Shown here piece by piece: positions 1 to 8,100 of a stretch of 64,000 nt of DNA. Origin of the DNA: CAVUNY01 sp963768585 (GTDB taxonomy: Bacteria > Chloroflexota > Anaerolineae > Anaerolineales > Anaerolineaceae); contig CAVYIF010000023.1 in NCBI GenBank assembly GCA_963768585.1, positions 248,001-312,000 on the forward strand. Reading direction: 5' to 3'. The position numbers and the translations under genes were made by a program. The notes beneath the pieces were generated by a model that did no database searches, was not told the origin of the DNA, and saw only the letters and a list, made by a program, of their open reading frames with translations. Position 1 is the stretch's first letter; every line of letters starts with the position of its first letter.

Positions 1-578
1 TTAAAGGCCGGGGAATGATGCGCGCAGTGATGCTGCTGCCATGGGCCATCCCGACCGCGGTTTCATCTAAGATGTGGGAATGGATTTTCCAATCTTCGCG
101 AATTGGCTTGATGAATGTCATCACCCAGGACCTGGGCCTGACGAATGGACAGTTCCCTTTTTTGACCACGCATTCTTTTCAGATTCCGGCCATGATCATC
201 ATCGACGTTTGGAAAACAACTCCCTTCATGACCCTGCTGCTGTTAGCTGGTTTGCAGTTGATCCCCGATGATCTGTACGAGGCTGCTTCGGTGGATGGGG
301 CCAGCCGCTTGTACCAATTTTTCCGCATCACCATCCCGCTGCTGCGCCCCACGATTGCCATAGCCCTGGTTTTTCGGACGCTGGATGCGCTGCGTGTTTT
401 CGACCTTTTTCAAATCGTCCTGGCTCAATCGCGCTACTCGATGGCCAGTTATGTTTATTACCAGTTGGTCGGGAACGCTAAAATGGGTTATTCATCAGCG
501 GCCAGTGTGGTGATCTTTTTGATCATCCTGGTCTTTGCGGTTTTATACATTCGCATTCTCGGCGTCGAGAACGATTAG
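1..578 (+). CDS. Sugar ABC transporter permease, MalF/UgpA-like (5' partial)
   Basis: Inner-membrane subunit of a carbohydrate ABC importer; with the next gene it would form the heterodimeric channel. The frame is open to the window edge (codons from base 3 read K-G-R-G before the first ATG at 15), so the N-terminus lies outside. About 190 residues are visible, with hydrophobic segments and the cytoplasmic EAA-type loop YEAASVDGASRLYQFFRI that docks on the ATPase. It is followed after 10 nt by a second permease, the usual order in MalFG-type operons. The amylosucrase downstream suggests an alpha-glucoside or sucrose substrate, which is inference only. No ATPase or binding protein is visible on this side. 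Confidence 0.9.
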   Translation, partial: KGRGMMRAVMLLPWAIPTAVSSKMWEWIFQSSRIGLMNVITQDLGLTNGQFPFLTTHSFQIPAMIIIDVWKTTPFMTLLLLAGLQLIPDDLYEAASVDGASRLYQFFRITIPLLRPTIAIALVFRTLDALRVFDLFQIVLAQSRYSMASYVYYQLVGNAKMGYSSAASVVIFLIILVFAVLYIRILGVEND

Positions 579-588
579 GAGGCAGAAC

Positions 589-1455
589 ATGAAAAGCTCA
601 ACACAATCTATCTTTGGGAAAATCTTGTTCTGGATCGTGGTGGCGATCATATTCGTATATATTATTTTCCCGTTTTATTGGATGATAAATTCAGCTTTAA
701 AGACCGAAAACCAGCTCACGATGACGCCGGCCACGTTTGTCCCGCGCGACCCGAATACACTGGCTATCGCGCCGACCCTCGAAAACTTTCGCGCCGTTTT
801 TATTAATGACCAGTTCCTCCTGGGCATTCGCAACAGCGTGATCGTGGCCTTTACCACCACCCTGGTGGCGCTGGTGATTGGCTCGTTCGCCGCTTTTGCC
901 CTGGGGAAATTGCGCTACCGGGGGAAAACCCCTTCGATGTATCTGATCCTGGCGATGACCATGTTCCCGCAGGTCTCGGTCTTGAGCGGATTGTACGTCG
1001 TTATCCGCACCTTGCAGATCCCGGCTATACCGGGAATGATCCTATCCTACATGCTTTTTACCCTGCCTTTCACAGTATGGGTGCTGGCTTCTTTCTTCAA
1101 GAGCCTGCCGGTTGAGATCATGCAGTCTGCCCAGGTGGATGGTGCCAATCCCTTCCAGACCTTCTATATGATTTTACTGCCCCTGACCGCCCCCGCCCTG
1201 GTGACGACCGGGCTGCTGGCATTCATCTCTGCCTGGAATGAATACTTGTTCGCGTTGACCTTTACCTCCATCCAACCCGACGCGCGCACCGTGCCGGTGG
1301 CTATTGCCCTGTTCACCGGTGTGATTGCCCACCAGATCCCCTTTGGCGAAATCATGGCGGCAGCGGTGGTGGTGACTGTGCCGCTGCTGGTGCTGGTACT
1401 GATCTTCCAGAAGCGCATCGTTGCCGGTCTGACGGCTGGTGCAGTCAAAGGTTAA
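589..1455 (+). CDS. Sugar ABC transporter permease, MalG/UgpE-like
   Basis: Second channel subunit of a carbohydrate ABC importer, 288 residues, the normal length for MalG-type permeases. The start at 589 follows an AGGAGG-type site 10 nt after the upstream permease stop; the longer frame from 535 would overlap that gene and adds a non-family N-terminus. There is a first membrane helix near the N-terminus and about six in all. The EAA loop is MQSAQVDGANPFQTF, in the position expected for contact with the ATPase. It is the last gene of the transporter operon seen here, since a fresh promoter precedes the next gene. Confidence 0.92.
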   Translation: MKSSTQSIFGKILFWIVVAIIFVYIIFPFYWMINSALKTENQLTMTPATFVPRDPNTLAIAPTLENFRAVFINDQFLLGIRNSVIVAFTTTLVALVIGSFAAFALGKLRYRGKTPSMYLILAMTMFPQVSVLSGLYVVIRTLQIPAIPGMILSYMLFTLPFTVWVLASFFKSLPVEIMQSAQVDGANPFQTFYMILLPLTAPALVTTGLLAFISAWNEYLFALTFTSIQPDARTVPVAIALFTGVIAHQIPFGEIMAAAVVVTVPLLVLVLIFQKRIVAGLTAGAVKG

Positions 1456-1467
1456 GCTGCCTTCGGG

Positions 1468-1495
1468 TTGAGCGAATTTGGTATGGGGCTATAAT
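1468..1495 (+). promoter_or_regulatory. Sigma-70-type promoter before amylosucrase
   Basis: TTGAGC (1468-1473) and TATAAT (1490-1495) are separated by 16 nt. The pair lies in the gap between the permease stop and the amylosucrase start, so amylosucrase can be transcribed apart from the transporter. A GGGCCG/CGGCCC inverted repeat follows before the start codon and could be part of the leader or an operator. Confidence 0.6.
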
Positions 1496-1559
1496 GGACC
1501 AAACCGGGCCGTAACACTACCCGTCGTTAATCCTTGTGATCCGGCCCCATCGGAGGCAT

Positions 1560-3513
1560 ATGCAAATTTCAGATCCCGAAACCCGGGTGCTGGCTGAACG
1601 ATCTTTGGGCAGGCTGCTCCCGCGCCTGGAAGCGCGCTTTGCTGATTTCTCGGCGGCTCACCCGCAGCAGTGGCTGGCATTTCAGCGGCGTTTGGAAAAC
1701 CATTTTCCTGGTTTGTTTGCTCTCTTGCTGCCAATTTACGGTCAGAAATTTGATTTCTTTTACCATCTGGAGGAGTTGCTGGCGGCCCTGGCACAGTGCT
1801 GGATCGACCGCCCAGGCGACCTGAAACAATTGGATGCCGGGCGTGAATTGGATTCTGCCTGGTATCAATCCAACCAGATGTTGGGTGGGGTGTGCTACGT
1901 AGATTTGTTCGCCGGGGATTTGCATGGGATCCAGGAAAAGATCCCGTACTTCAAAGAGCTTGGATTAACCTATCTGCACCTGATGCCGTTGTTTAAGGCC
2001 CCGCAGGGTGAAAATGATGGTGGGTATGCCATCAGCAGCTACCGCGAGGTGGACCCCCGGCTGGGTTCCATGAAAGAGCTTTCCGGGTTGGCTCACGATC
2101 TGCGCCAGAATGGGATCAGCCTGGTGATGGATTTTGTGTTTAACCACACTTCAGACGAACACGATTGGGCCCTGCGGGCAAAGGCCGGGGATGCGGAATA
2201 CCGCGAGTTTTATTTCATGTTTCCGGACCGCGAGATGCCGGATCGTTACGAGCAAAATCTGCGCGAAATATTTCCCGGATGAACATCCGGGCGCCTTCAC
2301 GTACTTCTCAGAAATCCAGCAATGGGTCTGGACGACTTTTCACTCCTACCAGTGGGATCTCAATTACCAGAACCCGGCCTTGTTCAATGCCATGGTGCGC
2401 GAAATGCTGGTTTTAGCGAATTCTGGCGTCGAAGTTTTAAGGTTGGACGCGGTAGCGTTCATCTGGAAGCGCATGGGCACCGCTTGTGAGAACCAACCTG
2501 AAGCGCACCAGTTGATCCAGGCATTTAATGCTGCGGCGCGCATCGCCGCCCCGGCCCTGCTGTTTAAATCCGAAGCGATCGTCCACCCGGATGAAGTGGC
2601 GCGCTACATCCGCGCGGATGAATGCCAGATTTCCTATAATCCTTTGTTGATGGCCCTGCTTTGGGAATCCCTGGCAACCCGGGAAACCGGTTTGCTTTCC
2701 ACCTCCATGCGCCAGCGCTTTCAGATCCCCGAGGAATGCGCCTGGGTCAATTATGTGCGCTGCCATGATGATATCGGTTGGACTTTTTCGGATGAAGATG
2801 CGCAGGATGTGAATATCTCCGGGTACGATCACCGCCGGTTTCTTAATGCTTTTTACACGGGACGCTTCCCCGGCAGTTTCGCGCGCGGACTGCCATTCCA
2901 GGAAAACCCGAAGACCGGAGACTGCCGTATTTCGGGCACCTGTGCCTCACTGGCAGGTTTAGAGAAAGCCATGCATGAAGAAACCGACCATGAGGTGGAT
3001 CTGGCTCTGCGCCGGATTCTGCTGATCCATGGTATTACCCTGCTGATCGGTGGCATCCCCTTGATTTACCTGGGAGATGAGATAGCCACGTTAAATGATT
3101 ACAGCTACCGCAGCCAGCCCTCCAAGATGAACGACAGCCGTTGGGTGCACCGCCCTGCGGCTGATTCCGCGGCGTATGAACGGCGAAAGGATCCTGCGAC
3201 GGTTGAAGGCCGCTTATATGCGGGCCTGCAGCGTCTGATTACACTTCGTAAGGCCAATCCTGTTTTCAGCGGGCATGAATTCCAGGTGATCGAAACTGAA
3301 AACCCGCATGTGTTCGCCTTTACGCGCACCAATGCCGGCCAACAGGCGATGGTCTTTGCTAATTTCATCGAAGAGGAAGTGGTCATCCCGGGCAACCTGC
3401 TGCGCCTGTACGGGTTGGGTTATGAATTTCGCGATTTAGTTCGCGAGAAAGCGTTCGGTGTAGAAGATATCCGGCTTGAGCCCTACCAGTTAGCCGTATT
3501 TTGCAGTGAATAA
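1560..3513 (+). pseudogene. Amylosucrase (GH13) interrupted by a +1 frameshift
   Basis: Glucansucrase that transfers glucose from sucrose to an alpha-1,4-glucan and releases fructose. Family regions are all present: DFVFNHTSDEHDWA (region I), VEVLRLDAVAFIWKRMGT with the nucleophile Asp, FKSEAIVHP with the acid/base Glu, and NYVRCHDDIGWTF. The first frame ends NLREIFPG-stop at 2280-2282. The family sequence NLREIFPDEHPGAF continues in the next frame, so one base too many lies at or near CCC 2274-2276. Corrected length is about 650 residues, close to known amylosucrases. The start at 1560 follows GGAGG; the N-terminus RSLGRLLPRLEARFAD is family-like. It is either a real frameshift mutation or a homopolymer error in the assembly; everything else looks under selection. 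Confidence 0.9.
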
Positions 3514-3524
3514 TGAGGCGCTTT

Positions 3525-3565
3525 AGCATAGCAAGATTGGCGAAAAACGCCAATCTTGCTATGCT
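3525..3565. terminator. Bidirectional hairpin between convergent genes
   Basis: A perfect 18-bp inverted repeat (3525-3542 and 3548-3565) with an AAAAA loop lies between the amylosucrase stop and the stop of the convergent peroxiredoxin-like gene. The stem is strong but the U-tract is short on both strands, so it may work as a weak or bidirectional terminator. Confidence 0.7.
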
Positions 3566-3574
3566 TTGAGCGGG

Positions 3575-4039
3575 TTATTTAATTTCGTCGAGGATGGCCA
3601 GCACGTCTTCATTGGGGGGAATATCGGCCATTGAGTCGCCGTAGTGGGAATAGCGGATCCGTCCCTGCTTATCCAGGACAAAAATTGCCGGCATGCGCCC
3701 TAATTTTAAAAGGTTAACTTCCTGGTGAAACCGGTCGGCAACCTTCGATTTTATATCTGCGCAGCCAATGAAACCTATTTCATTTTCTTGCCAGTATTTG
3801 CGGAAGGCATTGGGGCCATCAGGACCGAGGGCAATGATCTCGGCACCGCGGGCCTGGAACAACTCATAATCTTGGCGCAACTGCGCCAGGTGCTTTCGGC
3901 AGTATGGTCACATAAATCCACGCAGCAGAACCAGCACCACCGGTTTGCCGCGGTAATCGCTCAAACGAATGGTGCGCCCCTGGGTGTCGGTCAGTTCGAA
4001 ATCTGGGGCGACGGCTTGTTGGGTATGTTTTGCATTCAT
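3575..4039 (-). CDS. Peroxiredoxin-like thiol oxidoreductase, probable selenoprotein (in-frame TGA = Sec44)
   Basis: Thioredoxin-fold AhpC/TSA-type redox protein. From ATG 4039, after AAGGA with 7 nt spacing, the frame reads MNAKHTQQAVAPDFELTDTQ, the usual peroxiredoxin opening, then VVLVLLRGFM, then TGA (3908-3910), then PYCRKHLAQLRQDYEL and on without interruption to TAA at 3575. Relatives carry a CPYC motif here, so the TGA stands exactly at the first redox Cys, giving U44-P-Y-C47. Total 154 residues including Sec. A hairpin with 6-bp stem and AGTT loop lies 19 nt after the TGA. The alternative is a Cys-to-stop mutation or sequencing error; other lesions in this window keep that open. No selA, selB, selD or tRNA-Sec lies in the window. 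A gene called only from the TTG at 3880 would lack the active site. Confidence 0.72.
3873..3888 (-). promoter_or_regulatory. Candidate bacterial SECIS hairpin
   Basis: On the minus strand TGGCGC-AGTT-GCGCCA forms a perfect 6-bp stem with a 4-nt loop having G at its second position. The stem begins 19 nt after the in-frame TGA at 3908-3910 and the loop 25 nt after it. This is within the spacing and loop form accepted for bacterial SECIS elements that recruit SelB. It lies inside the coding region (codons for HLAQLRQ), as bacterial SECIS elements do. Confidence 0.55.
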
Positions 4040-4049
4040 AGTTAATCCT

Positions 4050-5030
4050 TTATTGATCCTTTTCTTGAATAACGCTCAAAAAACTGTTTACGGAAGTTAA
4101 AAACGTTTCAGGGCATTCTTCCTGGGGAACATGCCCGCAAAACTGTAGTAAATCGAGCTGTGCTCCAGGTATTTCTCGCGCTAAGCGCAGGCTTTGTTGG
4201 GTAGGCACAATGCGGTCGTCATCACCGGTGATCACCAGCACCGGCAGATTAAGTTCGGAGAGGCGCGAAGCCAGCTGAGCCGGCTGTTGGGCCAGGGAAA
4301 GCTCCCACAGCGCCCGATCCCAATTGGCCATGCGCAGTGGTTTGCGATAACCGGTGATGGTTTCCTGGGGAATCAATTCCGGGTTGTGCCAGGCGACACG
4401 CAAAAGATCCATGCCGCGATTCTGGATTTGCCTGGCGATCAGCGTACCAAACCAGCGGCCCTGGGGTGTGCCCATTAAAGACCTGCTCCAGGTGGGGAAC
4501 CCACCGCCTGAATATACGGCGGCATCCACCAGAATAAGCGCCCGGACGCGCTGTGGAACCTTGAGCGCGGCAGATACCGCGACTGTGCCCCCGGCTGAGT
4601 TGCCAACCAGAATGGCCTGATGGATGCCCTTGGCGTCCAATAATGCGACCAGAAGATCTACCTGTGCATCCATGGTGTATGGATTGCTGCCGGTCCAATC
4701 CCCGGGCAGCGGGCGGGAAGTCAACCCAAAAGCCGGGCGATCATACGCGATGACCGTGTTGGCCGCCGCCAGCGGCTGCATCACCGCATGCCACGAATAC
4801 ACACTCGCGCCAAATCCGTGCAGGAGCACTAAGGCGGGTCCACTACTGCCGGCCTGTTTGTAATGGACTTTGAGGCCGTTGATCTCGATAAACTGGCTGT
4901 CTGGGTCGGTTAGTTCTTCAACCGGGGCCAGGTCCGGTAGGGGAGGGAGGGCAATCAGCAGCGGCACCATCAAAATCAGGGCGAAGATGATTAACAAGGC
5001 CGCCGCCAGGAGGCGAAAAACTTTTTTCAC
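4050..5030 (-). CDS. Alpha/beta hydrolase, membrane-anchored
   Basis: Alpha/beta-fold hydrolase of 326 residues, substrate unknown. The GTG at 5030 is preferred: it overlaps the upstream stop as GTGA and has AAAGGAtg upstream. It yields an N-terminal helix (residues about 5-30) that should anchor or export the protein. The catalytic signs are an HGFGAS oxyanion region, nucleophile elbow VGNSAGG, an Asp in VITGDDDRIVP and a His in CGHVPQEE. It is coupled to a second hydrolase upstream, so the two are probably co-expressed. It resembles haloalkane dehalogenase or epoxide hydrolase-type enzymes only at fold level. Confidence 0.85.
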   Translation of the reverse strand: MKKVFRLLAAALLIIFALILMVPLLIALPPLPDLAPVEELTDPDSQFIEINGLKVHYKQAGSSGPALVLLHGFGASVYSWHAVMQPLAAANTVIAYDRPAFGLTSRPLPGDWTGSNPYTMDAQVDLLVALLDAKGIHQAILVGNSAGGTVAVSAALKVPQRVRALILVDAAVYSGGGFPTWSRSLMGTPQGRWFGTLIARQIQNRGMDLLRVAWHNPELIPQETITGYRKPLRMANWDRALWELSLAQQPAQLASRLSELNLPVLVITGDDDRIVPTQQSLRLAREIPGAQLDLLQFCGHVPQEECPETFLTSVNSFLSVIQEKDQ

Positions 5031-5761
5031 GGATTCATCCTTTGGAGCAGGTCGACTGTGGCCTGAACCGTCTGCGCCCACTGCGTTTCAGGTGGTATGC
5101 TGGCCGTGCCATCCCCGGGCTGTGCGCCGTAGCTGCCAAATTGAGCATGGTTGCCGCCCTGGATGACCACGAATTGGGTATCTGCCGGCAGCAGAGAACG
5201 GGATTCCTCGATTTTGGCCGGAGTTGCCAGACCGTCGTTGCTGGCGGAAATGGATACGACCGGAATGGTGATACCGGTCATGCTGCCGGCCGGATACGAA
5301 GCCCAGAATACCAATCCGGCAATTAAATCCGGGTGATTTTGGGTGAATTGGGCGGCCATCGATCCGCCCAGCGAGTGGCCGCCGATGGCCCAATGTTTGA
5401 TCTCTGGATAGGCTTCGATGACGGCCTGGGCCTTCTCGACCCCAAATACTGCCAGGTTGAGCGGCATGGGTACCAGTACGACCAGGTAGCCTCTGGCGGA
5501 GATCTCAGAAAGAAGCGGCGCATAGGCGCGATAATCCACCCTCCCGCCTGGATAGAAAATAAAACCGGCGGACACCCCGGGCGCAGTTGGGCGGAACACG
5601 ATTGCGCTGTCGATTGTTTCGACGCTGATATTCGGTGTCGATTGCAGGGCATCCAGGGCAGCCGGTGAAGCTGGCAAGGGGGTTTCTCCCCAGACCACAA
5701 AACCGAGTAACCCCAGAATGAGGATCCCTGGAAGACCAATCAGCAGGATTTTCTTTATCAT
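5027..5761 (-). CDS. Alpha/beta hydrolase, dienelactone-hydrolase-like, membrane-anchored
   Basis: A hydrolase of 244 residues with one N-terminal membrane segment (residues about 4-24). It has the nucleophile motif GGHSLGGSMA, a likely catalytic Asp in SASNDGLATP and a His in QGGNHAQFGSYG, an arrangement common in the Abhydrolase_5 or dienelactone-hydrolase-like group. It starts with an AAAGGTCGGGT ribosome site upstream. It is first of a two-gene unit, overlapping the next hydrolase by 4 nt. The active domain would face outside the membrane. Substrate not deducible. Confidence 0.82.
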   Translation of the reverse strand: MIKKILLIGLPGILILGLLGFVVWGETPLPASPAALDALQSTPNISVETIDSAIVFRPTAPGVSAGFIFYPGGRVDYRAYAPLLSEISARGYLVVLVPMPLNLAVFGVEKAQAVIEAYPEIKHWAIGGHSLGGSMAAQFTQNHPDLIAGLVFWASYPAGSMTGITIPVVSISASNDGLATPAKIEESRSLLPADTQFVVIQGGNHAQFGSYGAQPGDGTASIPPETQWAQTVQATVDLLQRMNP

Positions 5762-6015
5762 ACCCGACCTTTATCCCGGCAGAATCCAGCGAAGAAGAAA
5801 GCGATTCTCCGGAAATTTATTTCGTATCGATCCGGAAAATATCTCAGGGGTGTTTTTTTGTCCCACGAAGTGGGGTGCTCCCCTGGAATTAATTTCCGGA
5901 CTTGTTTTTATTAAATTTTAATGCGCCGCCTGTACAATCGCAAGCTTAAAACTATACAAAGATTATACACTCCGGTCTGTTTCCCACTCGAAAATGTATA
6001 ACGCACCCTAAAAAA
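5762..6015. other. AT-rich intergenic region with nested inverted repeats
   Basis: No gene seen. CAGGGG/CCCCTG arms near 5847-5885, flanked outside by CCGGAAAA/ATTTCCGG and with a small CCCAC-GAA-GTGGG hairpin inside, can form a nested structure of about 70 nt. It lies upstream of the hydrolase pair and downstream of the DUF45 gene, so it may hold the promoter of the first and the terminator of the second. Confidence 0.4.
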
Positions 6016-6702
6016 TCATTTCCGCCCGGTTTCAAAACCCTCGCCAATGCGGCTGTTCTCTTTCAGCCAGCGGCGGGCGACCGGGGTCTCCGGGTAAGCA
6101 GCCTGCATGCGCTGCCAGAACTTGCTGGAGTGGTTCTTAATTTCGAGGTGGACCAGCTCATGCACCACCACATAATCGATGACTGCCAACGGCGCCAGGA
6201 CCAGGCGCCAGGTAAAACTGAGCGTGCCCCGCGAAGAGCATGAGCCCCAGCGCGTGCGCGCCGATCCAATGCGCAGGAGGCCGGGAACCAATCCCAGGCG
6301 AGCCGCGTGAAACCTGACGCGTTCGTCCAGCACAGTGCGCGCCTGGCGTTTATACCAGGCCAAAAATAACTTTCCCGCCTGGTGAGTGCTGGCTGGCGAA
6401 AGATGAAATACACCATCGCGCAAGGCCAGGCGAAGCGGGGCTTTGCTGGAAAAGTGTAATGGATACAGGCTGCCCATGTAAGGGAAAGAAGCCCCTTCTT
6501 TAAATTCCAATGGCGGCGGTTTTGGACGGGCCAGCATTTCCGCCTGCCGGGTGCGAATCCAATTCGCTTTCTCGGTGACAATGGTATCGATTTGTGCGCG
6601 GCTGGCCCGCAGGGGAGCACGCACGATCAGCTTTCCCTCACGGTTGATGATCAGCGCGATGGTCTTGCGCCGCGAACGGATTAACTGGTCAATTGCGATC
6701 AT
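6016..6702 (-). CDS. YgjP/DUF45 (M48-like) zinc metallopeptidase
   Basis: Protein of 228 residues with the DUF45/YgjP signature: RWGSCSSRGTLSFTWRLVLAP followed by VVHELVHLEIKNHSSKFW. HELVH supplies two zinc ligands and the general base, and the second His-rich part (NHS..FW) lies where the third ligand is expected. No signal peptide, so cytoplasmic. Biological role of the family is poorly defined. It is the last gene of the run that begins with the MFS exporter, 30 nt after the glycosylase, and probably shares its mRNA. Confidence 0.88.
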   Translation of the reverse strand: MIAIDQLIRSRRKTIALIINREGKLIVRAPLRASRAQIDTIVTEKANWIRTRQAEMLARPKPPPLEFKEGASFPYMGSLYPLHFSSKAPLRLALRDGVFHLSPASTHQAGKLFLAWYKRQARTVLDERVRFHAARLGLVPGLLRIGSARTRWGSCSSRGTLSFTWRLVLAPLAVIDYVVVHELVHLEIKNHSSKFWQRMQAAYPETPVARRWLKENSRIGEGFETGRK

Positions 6703-6732
6703 GGTATCTGAGCAATCAATAAGCGTGCTGAT

Positions 6733-7437
6733 TTATGCCGGGCCGAGTTTCTCCCTGGCGATGGACCATACGCTGTCAAACATGGCTGTCGTCAGCCTGC
6801 CGGTTTGGGTATTCTGGCGGCTGGGGTGGTAGGAAGTCAGCAGCCAGGGTAAGCCGCTGCCTAATGGCGTAAAGCCTGCGTGGCGAAATTCCACGGACGG
6901 CAGCTGGTATCCCTGCGCGCGGTAGATCGCAAGCATATTGTCAAAAGCGATGCGGCCCAGGCAAACGATGCCCTGGATATGGGGTAATAGTGCCATCTCC
7001 GCCAGCAAAAATGGGCGACAGGCGAGCATTTCTTGGGATGTGGGTTTGTTATTGGGCGGGACGCAGCGGCACACGGCTGTAATCAGCATATCTTTTAACG
7101 TCAGCCCATCCTCAATCTGTGAACCATGCGGCTGGTTGGCAAATCCGGCACGAAAGAGGGCTGCGAAAAGGAATTCGCCTGAGGCGTCTCCGGTGAACAT
7201 GCGTCCGGTGCGGTTGGAACCATGCGCGCCGGGTGCCAGGCCGACGACTAACAGGCGCGCGTCCGGGTCGCCAAAGGCGGGGACCGGTTTTCCCCAGTAA
7301 TCCCAGTCCTGGTAAGCGCGGCGTTTTTCCCGGGCGACCTGTTCGCGCCAGGCAACCAGGCGCGGGCAGCGCCGGCAGGCAATAACTGCACTGTTGTGCG
7401 CTTGCCAGGGTGGGGGGAGGAGGGTTTCATTTGACAT
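6733..7437 (-). CDS. Uracil-DNA glycosylase, family 5 (UDGb)
   Basis: DNA repair enzyme that removes uracil and other deaminated bases. The N-terminal CRRCPRL motif provides part of an iron-sulfur cluster site. VVGLAPGAHGSNRTGR and FTGDASGEFL match the family 5 active-site motif, which lacks the Asp of family 1 enzymes, and TSYHPSRQNTQTG is the DNA-intercalation motif. The start at 7437 is chosen because it overlaps the TetR stop by 11 nt and yields MSNETLLPPPW; an ATG 18 nt upstream (7455) is possible. Length 234 residues is normal. Confidence 0.9.
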   Translation of the reverse strand: MSNETLLPPPWQAHNSAVIACRRCPRLVAWREQVAREKRRAYQDWDYWGKPVPAFGDPDARLLVVGLAPGAHGSNRTGRMFTGDASGEFLFAALFRAGFANQPHGSQIEDGLTLKDMLITAVCRCVPPNNKPTSQEMLACRPFLLAEMALLPHIQGIVCLGRIAFDNMLAIYRAQGYQLPSVEFRHAGFTPLGSGLPWLLTSYHPSRQNTQTGRLTTAMFDSVWSIAREKLGPA

Positions 7438-8044
7438 GGCGAGCGATCCCATCAAAGAAAGTGGAAATAATTAATTCGACGCCTTCTTCCAGCTGCGAAG
7501 TGCGTTCCTGACCCGGATAAAAGAAGGGGTACATCATGCCCAACAGGATCCACACCAGTTGCTGGCTGTTCGCCGGGCGCAGTTCACCACCCTGCATGCC
7601 CTCGGTGAGAATTTCGCCCAGGGCGCCGATGAACCGATCCTGGTAGAGCTGATTAAAGCTGGCGCGCGCCTGAGGGGAAAGATTGGACATTTCCTGGCTT
7701 GCCAGGCGGATAATGGCCCTTTTTTCGGCAGGTTGGGCAAATATTGCCCGGATAAAAGCCGTCAGCCGCCCGTGTGCGTTGGGCGAAGCAGCCCGGCATT
7801 CGCTGATCAGATGGCCGATATCGTTAAGATAATCGGTCATAACGGCGATAATCAGCGCCTCTTTATCTTTGAAATGATAATATAACCCGGCTTTGGTGAT
7901 GCCGCAAGCCGCGGCAATTTCACGCATCGAGATGGCGTTGTAACCGCTGCGCGTGAAAAGCAAGGTGGCTTCCTGCAAAATTCGTTTGCGCATGCCGGAC
8001 GCTTTACCGTCCGGCATGCCGTTCGATGTTTCAATTTGTGCCAT
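7427..8044 (-). CDS. TetR/AcrR-family transcriptional regulator
   Basis: One-component repressor of 205 residues. The N-terminal helix-turn-helix covers residues about 20-65, ending in the typical ISMREIAAACGITKAGLYYH and FKDKEAL. The C-terminal ligand-binding half is divergent. It lies directly downstream of a DHA2-type exporter and behind the same promoter, which is covered by a long palindrome. Established logic for such pairs is that the regulator represses the exporter and itself until an exported compound binds. The ligand is unknown. Confidence 0.92.
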   Translation of the reverse strand: MAQIETSNGMPDGKASGMRKRILQEATLLFTRSGYNAISMREIAAACGITKAGLYYHFKDKEALIIAVMTDYLNDIGHLISECRAASPNAHGRLTAFIRAIFAQPAEKRAIIRLASQEMSNLSPQARASFNQLYQDRFIGALGEILTEGMQGGELRPANSQQLVWILLGMMYPFFYPGQERTSQLEEGVELIISTFFDGIARHVK

Positions 8045-8100
8045 TCCAGCTCTCTTTCAACAGGCCCGGAATTTTTCCGGGCGTTTACCGGCCTGACGGA

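Noticed and set aside
2271..2290. Programmed frameshift in amylosucrase
   Set aside because: No slippery heptamer and no known programmed shift in this family; mutation or base error is simpler.
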